A stretch of 50,170 nt of DNA, taken from positions 1 through 50,170 of the forward strand of contig JADFDB010000003.1 in NCBI GenBank assembly GCA_018263175.1, written 5' to 3'. Made by a program: the position numbers and the translations under genes. Position 1 is the first letter of the stretch, and every line of letters begins with the position of its first letter. The notes beneath the pieces were generated by a model. The model saw only the letters and a program-made list of their open reading frames with translations. It made no database searches and was not told the origin of the DNA. This DNA comes from Spirochaetota bacterium (GTDB lineage Bacteria > Spirochaetota > UBA4802 > UBA5368). This document shows positions 15,965 to 27,643 of this stretch, piece by piece.

Positions 15965-16624
15965 ATGGGTGAAATAAAAAAATTCGACGCCGTCGTCTTC
16001 GACCTCGATGGAACCCTGCTCTATACCCTGCAGGATATCGCTGACTCGGTCAACGCCGCGCTGGTGGACGAGGGGCTTGCCCCCCACCCGGTTGACCGCT
16101 ATCGCCTGATGGTCGGCAACGGCATGGACGTCCTCGTGGAGCGGGCCATAGCCGGCCGCCTCGACACTGCCGCGGCGGTCGCCCGCTGCCGGGAGCGGGC
16201 GCAAAGCGAGTACGCACGCCGCTACAACGTGACAAGCCGGCCCTACGACGGAATCCGTCCGCTCCTCGGCGAACTCGCCGCGCGCGGGGTGAAGATGGCC
16301 GTGCTTTCGAACAAGCCCGACGGGTACACGACAACCATCATACGGGAATACCTCGACGGGTATTTTTCGGTCGTACGGGGGGCACGTCCCGACCGGCCCA
16401 AAAAGCCCGACCCCGCGCAGGTGCTCGAGATACTCGACGCACTCGGCGTCGAGGCCGGGCGCGCCGTCATGCTCGGTGACAGCGGGAGCGATATGGAAAC
16501 CGCACGGGGCGCGGGCATGTTCCCGGCGGGCGCCCTGTGGGGTTTTCGCGGCGCCGACGAGCTCCGTTCCTCCGGCGCCCTGACGCTCATCGAACATCCC
16601 CTGGACCTGCTCGGGCTGTTATAA
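15965..16624 (+). CDS. HAD-superfamily phosphatase, phosphoglycolate phosphatase-like
   Basis: A 219-residue haloacid-dehalogenase hydrolase. Motif I is VFDLDGTLL, motif II is in MAVLSNKPDG, the motif III lysine in RPKKPDP, and motif IV is MLGDSGSDMETA. The cap lies after motif I, as in the Gph/PgmB group. It hydrolyses a small phosphate ester; phosphoglycolate is the commonest match but not proven. I start it at the ATG directly before the conserved core. No clear Shine-Dalgarno is seen, so a slightly different start is possible. It is transcribed divergently from the chemotaxis receptor gene. Confidence 0.88.
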   Translation: MGEIKKFDAVVFDLDGTLLYTLQDIADSVNAALVDEGLAPHPVDRYRLMVGNGMDVLVERAIAGRLDTAAAVARCRERAQSEYARRYNVTSRPYDGIRPLLGELAARGVKMAVLSNKPDGYTTTIIREYLDGYFSVVRGARPDRPKKPDPAQVLEILDALGVEAGRAVMLGDSGSDMETARGAGMFPAGALWGFRGADELRSSGALTLIEHPLDLLGLL

Positions 16625-16649
16625 ACGACCGCGGGCGCCACATTTGGAC

Positions 16650-16679
16650 TTGACTTCGGCCCCAAACCGGCCTCATACT
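16650..16679 (+). promoter_or_regulatory. Putative promoter of the amidotransferase-aldehyde dehydrogenase pair
   Basis: TTGACT (16650-16655), an 18-base spacer and CATACT (16674-16679), followed by the gene start about 60 bases on. Confidence 0.45.
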
Positions 16680-16735
16680 GAGCTCTTCGGGCGGCCGCCG
16701 CCGCTATATCAATTCCCGCCCGCTATACACGGACC

Positions 16736-17473
16736 ATGACCCCTTTGATTGTGCTTGCCGCCTTCTTCTTTCTGGAGGCCTTTCTCCGGAGGATGCCCGC
16801 GCGCATTTTTAAAAGCGTCTGCTGGGAGAGGCCCGCGCGCCGCGATGGAAAGCTGACCATCGCCATCGTCGAAATGGGGGCCGACGATTCTTTCCCGCAG
16901 TTGTGGCGGAGCGTCGGGCACTTTGTCGAAGAGCACGCCGATGTCAACATCGAGGTCGTTCCGTTCCGCGAGGCGGGCAAAGGCGTGCTTACGGGGTACG
17001 CGCCCGCGGCGATCGTGCTCACCGGCTATCACCAGGAGCTTTCGGCCTACCACCCGGGCGAGATGAACGGGCTCCTCGACTTTCTTCGAACGACCCGGCT
17101 ACCGGTATTCGGCATCTGCGGCGGTTTCCAGTTCATGGCGCGGGCATTCGGGGCCGATATCGTGGAGATAGGTTTCGAGGAACGGGGCTATACCCCCCTC
17201 CATCTCCACACCGACGATCCCCTTTTCGGTGGACTTGGCGCGCGGCCCGTGGTATACAACCGGCACCGGATGACGATCGGCGAGGTGCCGGGGGCATTCA
17301 GCCTGCTGGCCGAAAGCGACGCCTGCGTGCAGGCGATCCGGCACCGCGAGCGTCCGCTCTACGGCGTCCAGTTTCACCCGGAATACGCCGATCGGCGGCA
17401 CGCCGACAGCATCGCGATGTTCGGGAACTTTCTGACGATTGCCGGACTCAAAACAAGACCGCGGGGAGATTGA
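16736..17473 (+). CDS. Class I glutamine amidotransferase-like protein
   Basis: A 245-residue protein with the class I GATase fold. The nucleophile Cys128 lies in GICGGFQFMARAFG, and the His-Glu partners in GVQFHPEYADR. There is no attached synthetase domain, so it resembles stand-alone amidotransferases or gamma-glutamyl hydrolases such as PuuD-like proteins. Unusually, the N-terminus begins with a hydrophobic stretch (TPLIVLAAFFFLEAFLRRM) that may anchor it in the membrane. It ends two bases before the aldehyde dehydrogenase start, so the pair is probably co-transcribed, which fits polyamine or gamma-glutamyl aldehyde breakdown (inference). Confidence 0.8.
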   Translation: MTPLIVLAAFFFLEAFLRRMPARIFKSVCWERPARRDGKLTIAIVEMGADDSFPQLWRSVGHFVEEHADVNIEVVPFREAGKGVLTGYAPAAIVLTGYHQELSAYHPGEMNGLLDFLRTTRLPVFGICGGFQFMARAFGADIVEIGFEERGYTPLHLHTDDPLFGGLGARPVVYNRHRMTIGEVPGAFSLLAESDACVQAIRHRERPLYGVQFHPEYADRRHADSIAMFGNFLTIAGLKTRPRGD

Positions 17474-17475
17474 TT

Positions 17476-18861
17476 ATGGAACATGCCGCCATACACGAAA
17501 AGGTCTCACGCTTAAGAAAATTCTACGAAACGGGGGCCAGCCGCGATCCCGCTTTCCGGATCGCGATGCTCAAAAAGCTCGCCTCGGCCATACGCGCGTC
17601 CGAGACCGGCATCATGAAGGCGCTTCAGGACGATCTGCACAAATCGGAGTTCGAATCCTACGCCAGTGAGATCGGAATACTGTATCCCGAGATACACCAC
17701 GCCGTGAAAAAGCTTCGCACCTGGGCGAGGCCCGAGCGGGTCCCGACCCCGATCATCCACTTCCTTTCGAGAAGCATCATCTACCGCGAGCCCTACGGAA
17801 CTGCCCTGATCATGAGCCCGTGGAACTATCCCTTTCAGCTCACGATCGCCCCGCTCATTGCGTCCATGGCGGCGGGCAACTGCGCGCTCGTAAAGCCCTC
17901 CGAGCTCTCGCCGGCGACCTCGGCGCTCATCGAGCGCATCGTGCGCGACACCTTCGATCCCTCGTATATCACGGTGGCCCAGGGCGGGGTCGAGACCGCC
18001 ACGGCCGTACTCGATGAAAAATTCGATCTCATCTTCTACACCGGGAGCACCGCCGTAGGGCGCGTGGTGATGACGACCGCGGCAAAGCAACTCACCCCCG
18101 TCGTGCTCGAGCTCGGAGGGAAAAGCCCGACGATCGTCGAGGCGGACGCCCGGCTCGACACCGCCGCAAAGCGGATCGCCTGGGGAAAGTTCTTCAACGC
18201 CGGCCAGACCTGCCTGGCCCCCGATTACCTCCTCGTCCACCGCTCGGTGCGCGACGAGTTCATCGGCCTTTTCATCAGGACCATCCGCGACTTTTTCGGC
18301 GATGATCCGCGCCGTAGCCCCGACTACGCGCGCATCATCAACGAACGGCATTTCGCACGCGTCACCGCGCTCATGCGCGACGGCAGCATCATCCACGGAG
18401 GCCGCACCGCTTCCGACGAGCGCTATATCGAGCCGACGCTGATCGGCGGGGTGAGCCCGACGCACCGCATCATGCATGAGGAAATATTCGGGCCGCTGTT
18501 CCCCATACTCGAATACGACTCACTCGACGAGGTCGTCGCGCTCGTTAACTCCATGCCGCGTCCGCTGGCCATGTACTACTTTACCGGGAGGCCCCGCACG
18601 GCGCGCGCCCTGTTCGCCCGGGTGCATTCGGGCGGGGCCTGCGTCAACGACACCGTCTCGCACGTGGGGAGCCACCACCTGCCCTTCGGCGGCATCGGCG
18701 AGAGCGGCATGGGCGCGTACCACGGGCGCTACGGCTTCGACGCGTTCACGCACCGGCGAAGCGTCCTGATGCGCTCCAACCTGATCGATCTGCCGCTGCG
18801 CTATCCTCCCTACGGCAATAAAGTCTCCCTGCTCAAAAAGCTGTTCCGGCTGCTCGGATAG
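17476..18861 (+). CDS. Aldehyde dehydrogenase, class 3 type
   Basis: A 461-residue NAD(P)-dependent aldehyde dehydrogenase of the short class 3 kind that oxidises fatty or aromatic aldehydes. It shows IMSPWNYPFQL, the cofactor-binding FYTGSTAVGR, the general base in LELGGKSP and the catalytic Cys in FNAGQTCLAPDY; the C-terminus has HLPFGGIGESGMGAYHG. The C-terminal end SLLKKLFRLLG is hydrophobic and basic and may associate with the membrane, as in some fatty-aldehyde members. The ATG at 17476 has GGGGAG upstream, while an open frame reaching further upstream in the amidotransferase gene is an artefact of overlap. Confidence 0.93.
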   Translation: MEHAAIHEKVSRLRKFYETGASRDPAFRIAMLKKLASAIRASETGIMKALQDDLHKSEFESYASEIGILYPEIHHAVKKLRTWARPERVPTPIIHFLSRSIIYREPYGTALIMSPWNYPFQLTIAPLIASMAAGNCALVKPSELSPATSALIERIVRDTFDPSYITVAQGGVETATAVLDEKFDLIFYTGSTAVGRVVMTTAAKQLTPVVLELGGKSPTIVEADARLDTAAKRIAWGKFFNAGQTCLAPDYLLVHRSVRDEFIGLFIRTIRDFFGDDPRRSPDYARIINERHFARVTALMRDGSIIHGGRTASDERYIEPTLIGGVSPTHRIMHEEIFGPLFPILEYDSLDEVVALVNSMPRPLAMYYFTGRPRTARALFARVHSGGACVNDTVSHVGSHHLPFGGIGESGMGAYHGRYGFDAFTHRRSVLMRSNLIDLPLRYPPYGNKVSLLKKLFRLLG

Positions 18862-18895
18862 AAGCGTTTTCGAGAGGCGGAAAAATGCTTTGACT

Positions 18896-18918
18896 GCATC
18901 GCCCCGGTCGGGCGATGC
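18896..18918 (+). promoter_or_regulatory. Inverted repeat in the lon leader
   Basis: GCATCGCCC (18896-18904), CGGTC, then GGGCGATGC (18910-18918) form a perfect 9-bp stem. It directly follows a TTGACT -35-like box (18890-18895) and lies about 30 bases before the lon start. No U-run follows, so it may be an operator or RNA element rather than a terminator. It is not the CIRCE or HAIR sequence. Confidence 0.4.
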
Positions 18919-18947
18919 TGGCGGCAGATGGAAATCAGGGAACATTG

Positions 18948-21443
<2,496 letters not shown>

Positions 21444-22059
21444 GGATATACCCAAGGCCGAAATTTACGAACAGGACATCATCGCCTACGTCCTCAACCG
21501 CGTCCCCGCGCGCTATATCACCAGCGAGCGCGGCATCATACACGGCAAGCTCGAATCGCGCTTCAAATTCCAGCAACGCACCGATATTCTCTTCCTCATA
21601 CAGGAAGCCATACAGAACATACAGAGCCGCCGGGCCTCGAGTCCCTCGAGCGTCGAGGAGCTTGCGGGTCGGGAACGCATGCTTCCGCACATAATGGGGG
21701 AGGTGCTCGAAGAGACCACCTTCTCCATAATCCCCGGCGTCGAGGTCACGCTCCTCTACAAGGGAAAACCCGCCGCGATGATCGACGAAAGCTGGACGAA
21801 TCCCTATACGACCAACAAGGCGACCAAGGGCTATTTCCACTTCTGGCCCGAGTTCGCGGCGAAGGCGATGGATGAAAAAAAGGATATCCCCTTTACGATT
21901 ACCTTCACCCACCCTAAATTCACGGGCAAGCAGGTTGAACTGTCGCTCCGCGTCCCTGAAAGCACCAATCTCTATGAGTCGCGCATCATCCCCATTACAC
22001 TCATGCAGATAAAAGAGGGCGTTGACATTTCCTTCCTGTATGAATAGGCGAAGACATCG

Positions 22060-23346
22060 ATGAACCATTTAAAGATCACGCTTTTCATCGCACTCGTTCT
22101 CTGCGCCCTGCCCCCGGCGGGGTATGCGCAGGTAAGGGGGACCGGCATGGGCAACCTCGTAACGGTGATCTCCGACGGACCGTTCGACGCAGGACGAAAT
22201 CCCGCCCTGCTCGCCCTGCAGCCGTCCGACAGCGCCATCGCCGCCTACCTCCGCTACCGGTCGATGGAGGATACCGACACCGACTATAAAGCATCGCTGA
22301 CCATCGACGTCGGGGAGCCGTCGACCGTCAATGCCGGCGGCGTGGCCGCGTATTCGAAGAAGCTTGGAGGCGCGGTGCTGGGATTCGCCATCGGCGAGAT
22401 GGGGGAAGACCTGTTTTCCCTCAGGGAAACGAAGACCACGTACTTCTCCACCTTTGAGGAGAAGGAAAAGGAAAAGATATTCGAGGCCAACCCTTCACTC
22501 GCGCTCGCGCTCGCCCTGCCTCTCGACAATGGCGCCTCTATCGGCTTCCAGTTAATCGTTACCGGGGGATATAAACACACAGATAAAACCAAAGACTACT
22601 GGAACGGCGCCGTTAAAATAGCAACTCTCGATACTCGTAAAAAAGAAGAATCGCTTTCAGCACGCGCCGGATTCGGCTATTCGATACGGAAGAACAATAC
22701 ACAGGCCGGGTTCTTGCTGCGTTCGGGCGATGTCACGCTTCGACATCAGTCACTCGACTACGATCATAAAGATCTCGACTCCGGCTATTATCCCAGTGGC
22801 GAAGACCGTACACCATATAAAGTGTATTATACCAAGGCCCCCCAATTTGCAATAGGGGGTTATCATCGCCTCTCACCGCTTATCGGCATCGCACTCGAGG
22901 CTTTATATACTCTTCCCAATACCACCTATAACCGGGAACGCGACACATCGACAAGTGTTAACATTGCGCCCACAAACGACTCCATCACCCCGTTCTCTCG
23001 CAACTACACCATCACCACCGACGCTTCGATGCAGTTCAAGGGGGGAGTCGAATTCAATGTGAGGGAAGGGCTCGCCTTCACCTTCGGCACCGGATACGAC
23101 TACCGGGAATCCTCCCAGGAGAGCGAGACCACCGGGCATGTCAGCATACGGTCAAAGATGGAGATCCTCTACGCGACGCTGGGGGCGCACTATTCACTGA
23201 ACCAGGCCACCGGCGTTTCGGTGCTCGTTTCCGGCGGGCGCGTAAAAATGGACGCTAAGCTCGAACAGGAAAGCCTGTACTCGGCGGATATCGAAAGCAC
23301 GGTGCTGATAATCGACGCCGGCGTGGCCGTCATAACGCGGTACTGA
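22060..23346 (+). CDS. Outer-membrane beta-barrel protein
   Basis: A 428-residue exported protein with a cleavable signal peptide (LFIALVLCALPPAGYAQ, cleavage after Ala-Tyr-Ala). The start of the mature part, GTGMGNLVTVISDGPFDAGR then NPALLAL, resembles FadL/PorV-type barrels. The remainder alternates hydrophobic and polar residues with aromatic belts (SAIAAYLRYRSM, LAFTFGTGYDYRES, ATLGAHYSLN) and ends GVAVITRY with a terminal aromatic. It could be a transporter for hydrophobic compounds or a surface protein. The middle (about 22560-22990) is noticeably AT-richer than the flanks, as if exchanged by recombination. Confidence 0.78.
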   Translation: MNHLKITLFIALVLCALPPAGYAQVRGTGMGNLVTVISDGPFDAGRNPALLALQPSDSAIAAYLRYRSMEDTDTDYKASLTIDVGEPSTVNAGGVAAYSKKLGGAVLGFAIGEMGEDLFSLRETKTTYFSTFEEKEKEKIFEANPSLALALALPLDNGASIGFQLIVTGGYKHTDKTKDYWNGAVKIATLDTRKKEESLSARAGFGYSIRKNNTQAGFLLRSGDVTLRHQSLDYDHKDLDSGYYPSGEDRTPYKVYYTKAPQFAIGGYHRLSPLIGIALEALYTLPNTTYNRERDTSTSVNIAPTNDSITPFSRNYTITTDASMQFKGGVEFNVREGLAFTFGTGYDYRESSQESETTGHVSIRSKMEILYATLGAHYSLNQATGVSVLVSGGRVKMDAKLEQESLYSADIESTVLIIDAGVAVITRY

Positions 23347-23355
23347 TCCGGGACC

Positions 23356-25533
23356 TCAACCCATCACCTCGTCGAGAAACCGCTCCACGCGCCGGAACAC
23401 CCTGAGCGAGCCCTCGCCGTTCACTATGCCGTGCCGCTCGGCATAGAGCCTGCAGAGCTCCTTGTCGGTTCCGCCGATCAGGTCGAAGATCTGGATGCCA
23501 CTCACCGGGTTCACTACCGGGTCCTTCGACCCCTGCACGATGAGCGCGGGGATGTGAAGGTCTTTAAGCCGTTTCTCGACCACATCCATGAATTTCTCGA
23601 GCTGGGCGACCCCGGTGATCGGATTTCGGAAATAGTTGATGTGGCGGTTTTCCGGGTCGTTCTTTACGTATTCCATCTTCCCTTTTCCAAGCTTGAGCCT
23701 GCCGAGAAAGCTGTTCCACAGCACCACCGTGGAGGCCAGGCGCGAGCCGATATTGTTGACCTTGAGCGGAGCGTTAATCGAAACGACCCCGTTGAAGGCA
23801 TCGCCCTTGTTGATCGCCTGGAAGAGCGCCACTCCCGCCCCGGTCGAGAACCCCGCCACCGCCACTTTTTTCACCGAGTTTTTCAGCACGATATAGCCCC
23901 GGTTGGCCGACTCGTACCATTCCTCCCAGTTGCGGGAAGCCAGGTCCTCCGGAGCGGTGCCGTGGCCCCGGAGACGAACGCCGTACACCGTGTACCCGGC
24001 GCGGTACAGGTACTCTCCGAGCGCGCGGACCTCCTCGGGCGCCGCCATATAGCCATGGATGAGCAGAAGGCCCTTCCGGGAGAAACAGCGTTTTAACAAA
24101 AACGGCCTGCCGATGTTCCTCGGCTTGCTCTCCCCGTCGAGGTAATATTTTTCATAGTCGCTTTCAAAGACGTCCCGGTCCAGGTCGAGGAACATCTTTC
24201 TGAGCTTCCTGCGGACCAGGCACGACGGAAGGCGCATGACCGAATTCAGGGCCGCCGAGACCTCCCTGAGCGGCTCGATCTCGTTTTTAAGCACCTCGAC
24301 GATATTGTCCCTGCGGATGTCATGGAACTCCTGAAGCCGCGAAAAGCGCTCCCGGTTCTTGTAGATCACGCCGCGCTCCTCGACCACGAGCCCGTCCGAC
24401 TTGGCCGCGTCCATAAAGCTCTCGAAGCGCCTGTGCGGATCGCCCGTCAGCAGGTAACGCTGTTTGAGGAAGAGCGTGGTGTGCGACGACTGCATCGGAA
24501 GCCCCTGTATCCGGTTAAGCGCGAGAAAGGCCCGATTCTTGAAATCCTGCACGTCGATCCGCTTTCTCCGATACTTTTTGAGAAGGCAGGCGAAAACATG
24601 GTCGTGGTTGACGGTCGTCAGTCCGTAGATCGATTCCATATAGCGCTGCATCAGCGCGATTGCCTCGCGGCGGAAGCGAAGGGTCCCCTTCATCTCGTCT
24701 CTCGAGAGATAGAGGCCGCGGTCGCGCACGAGGCGCTCGCAGCCTCTCCCCGACAGGTAGGCGCGCGGGGCGATGGCCGGTCCGAAGTTGATGTCGATAT
24801 CGACCCCCTCGCTCAGCATCGTTCCCTCCACTTCAAGCTCCTCCTCGATGCGGTCCGGAAGCTTTTCGACGAAAAGATGGGCCAGCCTGTTGACGATGTT
24901 ATTGCGTGCCCGGATCGGGAAATAGGTGATGTTGACGGGGATGATGACGCTCTCCATCTGCGCGCATTCCATGGCCTTTTCATACGAAGCGATGCCGAAG
25001 TACGCCATGTACTCGTTCACCGCTTCGGCGTTTCCCTCCTCGAGAAAATGCGCGAGCTTGGCCCGGTAGAACTCCGCTCTGAGCGCGAGCAGTCCCGCGC
25101 CCGTGTGGGGAGGACGGCGGATCCCCGCGTTGTAGATCATGAACTTGCCGTGCTCGACGAGCTTTTTATCTTTGACCATCTGGCCCTCGGGAAAGATCAG
25201 ACACGAGCGGTCTCCCCGGATCAGCCCGCCGATCATCTTCCTGTCGCGCTCAGGATCGCGCGTCGAAATCGCGCCGAGCCTCTCGAGGTATTTGCCGAAT
25301 CCGCCGCTGAAAAAACTATAGTGGGCCAGAGCGAGCAGGTCCATGCCGGAGGCCTTCTCGAGTATATACGGCAGAAAAAAGGTCTCCATCCGCGTAAAAT
25401 GGTTCACGACGTAAACCGCCGGCCCGGAGGGCAGGTGTTCCTCGCCGTGCGTACGGATATCGGCCCTCGTCGCCTTTATCAGGGCCTGAAGCGCGAGCTT
25501 GGTCGCCCCCTTCAGGAAACCGGAAGTCTTCAT
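23356..25533 (-). CDS. Fusion of a PlsC-like acyltransferase and an alpha/beta-hydrolase
   Basis: A 725-residue protein with two enzyme domains. The N-terminal lysophospholipid acyltransferase-like part has the NHFTRME motif (His45), where the usual HxxxxD Asp is a Glu at 50, and FPEGQ at 114-118. A helical linker of about 200 residues follows. The C-terminal hydrolase begins near 485 with LLLIHGYMAAPEE, has the nucleophile Ser563 in GFSTG, Asp671 in GSKDP and His701 in RHGIVN. It may exchange or remodel acyl chains on phospholipids at the inner membrane. No transmembrane helix is clear. The fusion itself is the notable point. Confidence 0.85.
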   Translation of the reverse strand: MKTSGFLKGATKLALQALIKATRADIRTHGEEHLPSGPAVYVVNHFTRMETFFLPYILEKASGMDLLALAHYSFFSGGFGKYLERLGAISTRDPERDRKMIGGLIRGDRSCLIFPEGQMVKDKKLVEHGKFMIYNAGIRRPPHTGAGLLALRAEFYRAKLAHFLEEGNAEAVNEYMAYFGIASYEKAMECAQMESVIIPVNITYFPIRARNNIVNRLAHLFVEKLPDRIEEELEVEGTMLSEGVDIDINFGPAIAPRAYLSGRGCERLVRDRGLYLSRDEMKGTLRFRREAIALMQRYMESIYGLTTVNHDHVFACLLKKYRRKRIDVQDFKNRAFLALNRIQGLPMQSSHTTLFLKQRYLLTGDPHRRFESFMDAAKSDGLVVEERGVIYKNRERFSRLQEFHDIRRDNIVEVLKNEIEPLREVSAALNSVMRLPSCLVRRKLRKMFLDLDRDVFESDYEKYYLDGESKPRNIGRPFLLKRCFSRKGLLLIHGYMAAPEEVRALGEYLYRAGYTVYGVRLRGHGTAPEDLASRNWEEWYESANRGYIVLKNSVKKVAVAGFSTGAGVALFQAINKGDAFNGVVSINAPLKVNNIGSRLASTVVLWNSFLGRLKLGKGKMEYVKNDPENRHINYFRNPITGVAQLEKFMDVVEKRLKDLHIPALIVQGSKDPVVNPVSGIQIFDLIGGTDKELCRLYAERHGIVNGEGSLRVFRRVERFLDEVMG

Positions 25534-25640
25534 TATCGTACCATCCTCATTCCATAATCAGGCGGATGCCCGCCTGTTCGGAGCGTGCTCCCGTACGCGT
25601 CGCGGGAATACGCCGCCCCCCCTCCGGAGGTGCGTCATCG

Positions 25641-26057
25641 CTAATACCTGCGCGTCAGGTAGTCGGCGATGATATCACCGTGATCGAACGCGATGTCGGC
25701 CGGCAGTTCGCTGCGGGCGAACACCGCCGCCAGGGCCGCGTCATCGGCCCCCACGGGCCTGCCCGACGCGCGCGCGATAAACACCGTGCTGATCGTGTGC
25801 CCGCGCGGGTCGCGCCGCGGGTCCGAATACGAATGGAACTGCCGCACCAGCTCCACGTGAAGCGAGGTCTCCTCGAGCGCCTCCCGCACGGCCGCCGACT
25901 CGAGTGATTCGCCGTAATCGACGAAGCCCCCCGGAAGCGCCCATCCGTACGGCGGATTCTTCCGGCGTATCAGCACGATCCCCGTACCGCCGTCCGGGTG
26001 CTCGGCTTCAATGATGATATCCACGGTCGGCGCCGGGTTGCGATACGCATCAGCCAT
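25641..26057 (-). CDS. NUDIX hydrolase
   Basis: A 138-residue nucleoside-diphosphate-X hydrolase. The Nudix box [20 protein letters not shown] followed by ETSLHVEL matches the family pattern, with a Ser where a Gly is usual in the final EExG turn. It resembles ADP-ribose pyrophosphatase or MutT-like clean-up enzymes ([18 protein letters not shown] is typical of ADP-ribose-type members). It starts three bases after the stop of the PAS/ATPase gene, so the two are co-translated; a functional link is not evident. Confidence 0.9.
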   Translation of the reverse strand: MADAYRNPAPTVDIIIEAEHPDGGTGIVLIRRKNPPYGWALPGGFVDYGESLESAAVREALEETSLHVELVRQFHSYSDPRRDPRGHTISTVFIARASGRPVGADDAALAAVFARSELPADIAFDHGDIIADYLTRRY

Positions 26058-26060
26058 CCT

Positions 26061-27176
26061 CTACGCGGTCCTCCTGTCGAAATAGCGCGTCAGCGTCACC
26101 TCCCTTCCCTCCTCGTCGAAGGAGGCCTGGAAAACATTTCGTACGAGATGCAGCCCCACCCCGTGATAGCTCTCGAAGATCCGCTCCTCGATACCCTCCG
26201 GAGCGGTGCCGAGGTATTTCCCCCAGTCGAAACCCCGCCCCTCGTCACGTACCGCGTACACTACCTTGTCTGCATCGAGCTGATACGACACGTAGACCCT
26301 CCTGTTTTTAAGGAAATCCTGATTCGATTCGGTGATGACGACGTCCCAGTAGTTGCCCTTCCTCTTTTTCAACTCCGTCTTTCTGTCGAAATCGATTTCA
26401 AGGTTTCCGTGCTCCACGGCGTTGATCAGCACCTCCTGCAGAGCCATCTGCACAAGGTACACCTGGCTGCGATTCAGGTAGCGCTGGAGGTTGCGCGTGA
26501 GTCGATACGAGAGACTGCACAGCAGTGCCAGGTTGTTCTCCATTACATAGTGGCTCGTTTCACGTTCCAGAAACATTCCCGCCAGCATATCGTCCGCCAC
26601 CGGGCGCCCCGTTACGAGTATGTTCTGGAGCTCGCCCTCCTCCTGGATCGGAATCATGCGAAAACTTACGGTCCGTATATCGCCGTTTGAATGGTCCCGG
26701 AGCGGACAGGTGAATTCGGCCTCGTTCCCCCAGAACACGTCCCGGAAGCGGTCGAGCAGGAGGTAGCCGAGGTGCGCGTCCTTTTCCAGAATGCTCCGGT
26801 CGAGTATCCGGCGCAGGGGCTTGCCGACAAGCTCGTCTTTCGGAATGTCGACGAGCCGGTCGAAATTCCGATTGAACGCGACTATCTGGCCGTACATGTT
26901 GAGTACGATGAAGATCTCATCGGTGTGATCCATCATCAGGTTTTTCCACCCGATCTCGTAGCTCAGATCCTCGATCGATTCCCGCATCTCTCCGGCCTTT
27001 TTGCGGTATACCCAGATCGCCGCGGGTGAGACGATAACCAGGATGATCCATAACAGCATTACTTCGTCGGAAGAGGGAAACCGCCGGTACAGCGCGAGCG
27101 AAGACGCGAGCCACAGCAGGGGAAGCGCGACGACGCTCGTCGCGAGATATACCGCGAGCGCCCCGGTCATCGGCAT
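26061..27176 (-). CDS. Membrane-bound PAS sensor with anti-sigma-type ATPase domain
   Basis: A protein of about 371 residues. Two N-terminal hydrophobic segments (ALAVYLATSVVALPLLWLA, VMLLWIILVIVSPAAIWVY) anchor it, followed by a PAS domain (HTDEIFIVLNMYGQIVAFNR), then a C-terminal GHKL ATPase with N box EVLINAVEHGN, G1 RDEGRGFD and G2 HGVGLHLVRN. No phospho-acceptor His box is present, so it is likely an RsbW-like serine kinase or anti-sigma partner rather than a classic histidine kinase. The STAS protein at 47888 is a possible substrate type. I chose the ATG at 27174-27176, which has GGGCGGGG upstream; a GTG 11 codons earlier is possible. Confidence 0.82.
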   Translation of the reverse strand: MPMTGALAVYLATSVVALPLLWLASSLALYRRFPSSDEVMLLWIILVIVSPAAIWVYRKKAGEMRESIEDLSYEIGWKNLMMDHTDEIFIVLNMYGQIVAFNRNFDRLVDIPKDELVGKPLRRILDRSILEKDAHLGYLLLDRFRDVFWGNEAEFTCPLRDHSNGDIRTVSFRMIPIQEEGELQNILVTGRPVADDMLAGMFLERETSHYVMENNLALLCSLSYRLTRNLQRYLNRSQVYLVQMALQEVLINAVEHGNLEIDFDRKTELKKRKGNYWDVVITESNQDFLKNRRVYVSYQLDADKVVYAVRDEGRGFDWGKYLGTAPEGIEERIFESYHGVGLHLVRNVFQASFDEEGREVTLTRYFDRRTA

Positions 27177-27643
27177 CGTCCCCGCCCTTCCAAAACACGC
27201 GGAAACCACGCGTCCCGGCAGCGCAAAAAGACGCGCATACCAATGTTTATTTTTAGCTGTCAGGAAAGGCCTCCTTCATGCCGCCCTATGGCATAGTGAA
27301 GTCCGTGAAAACGAAATAAATCAAGCATATTTGACCCGGCGAGCGCATATAACGCCATGCTTCAACCCGCCGTTGAATGGAAAACCCGAGCTAATCTCAC
27401 GACCATGGGCGTACCGCTCCGCCGCCGCACTTCCGAACAGTGCCCTCTTTCCGCGCCGCGGGCGGCGGCCCGCGGAAGAGCTTCGCCCGGGGCGCTAATT
27501 GTTCTTGAAAAATCAGGCCGACTGCGGTAGGACGTGAATAACGAGGGGCTGTGCCCTTTCCCGTTAAGCGTCGGGACGGCTTCGGCGTACGGCTATTCAG
27601 ATTATAATCGAGCGTCGTCATCTGACGAACATCGAGGCGGTAC
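27177..27643. other. Divergent intergenic region with a GC-rich hairpin
   Basis: 467 bases between the divergent sensor and acyl-CoA synthetase genes. I find no gene in it. A strong hairpin lies at about 27437-27480 (CGGGC-GGCG-GCCCG with flanking TTCCG/CGGAA). A TATAAT box at 27603-27608 sits 36 bases before the synthetase ATG, but its -35 region is poor. Confidence 0.5.

Noticed and set aside
24322..25557. 411-codon open frame antisense to the acyltransferase fusion
   Set aside because: Antisense shadow without motif; the minus-strand gene carries complete catalytic motifs.
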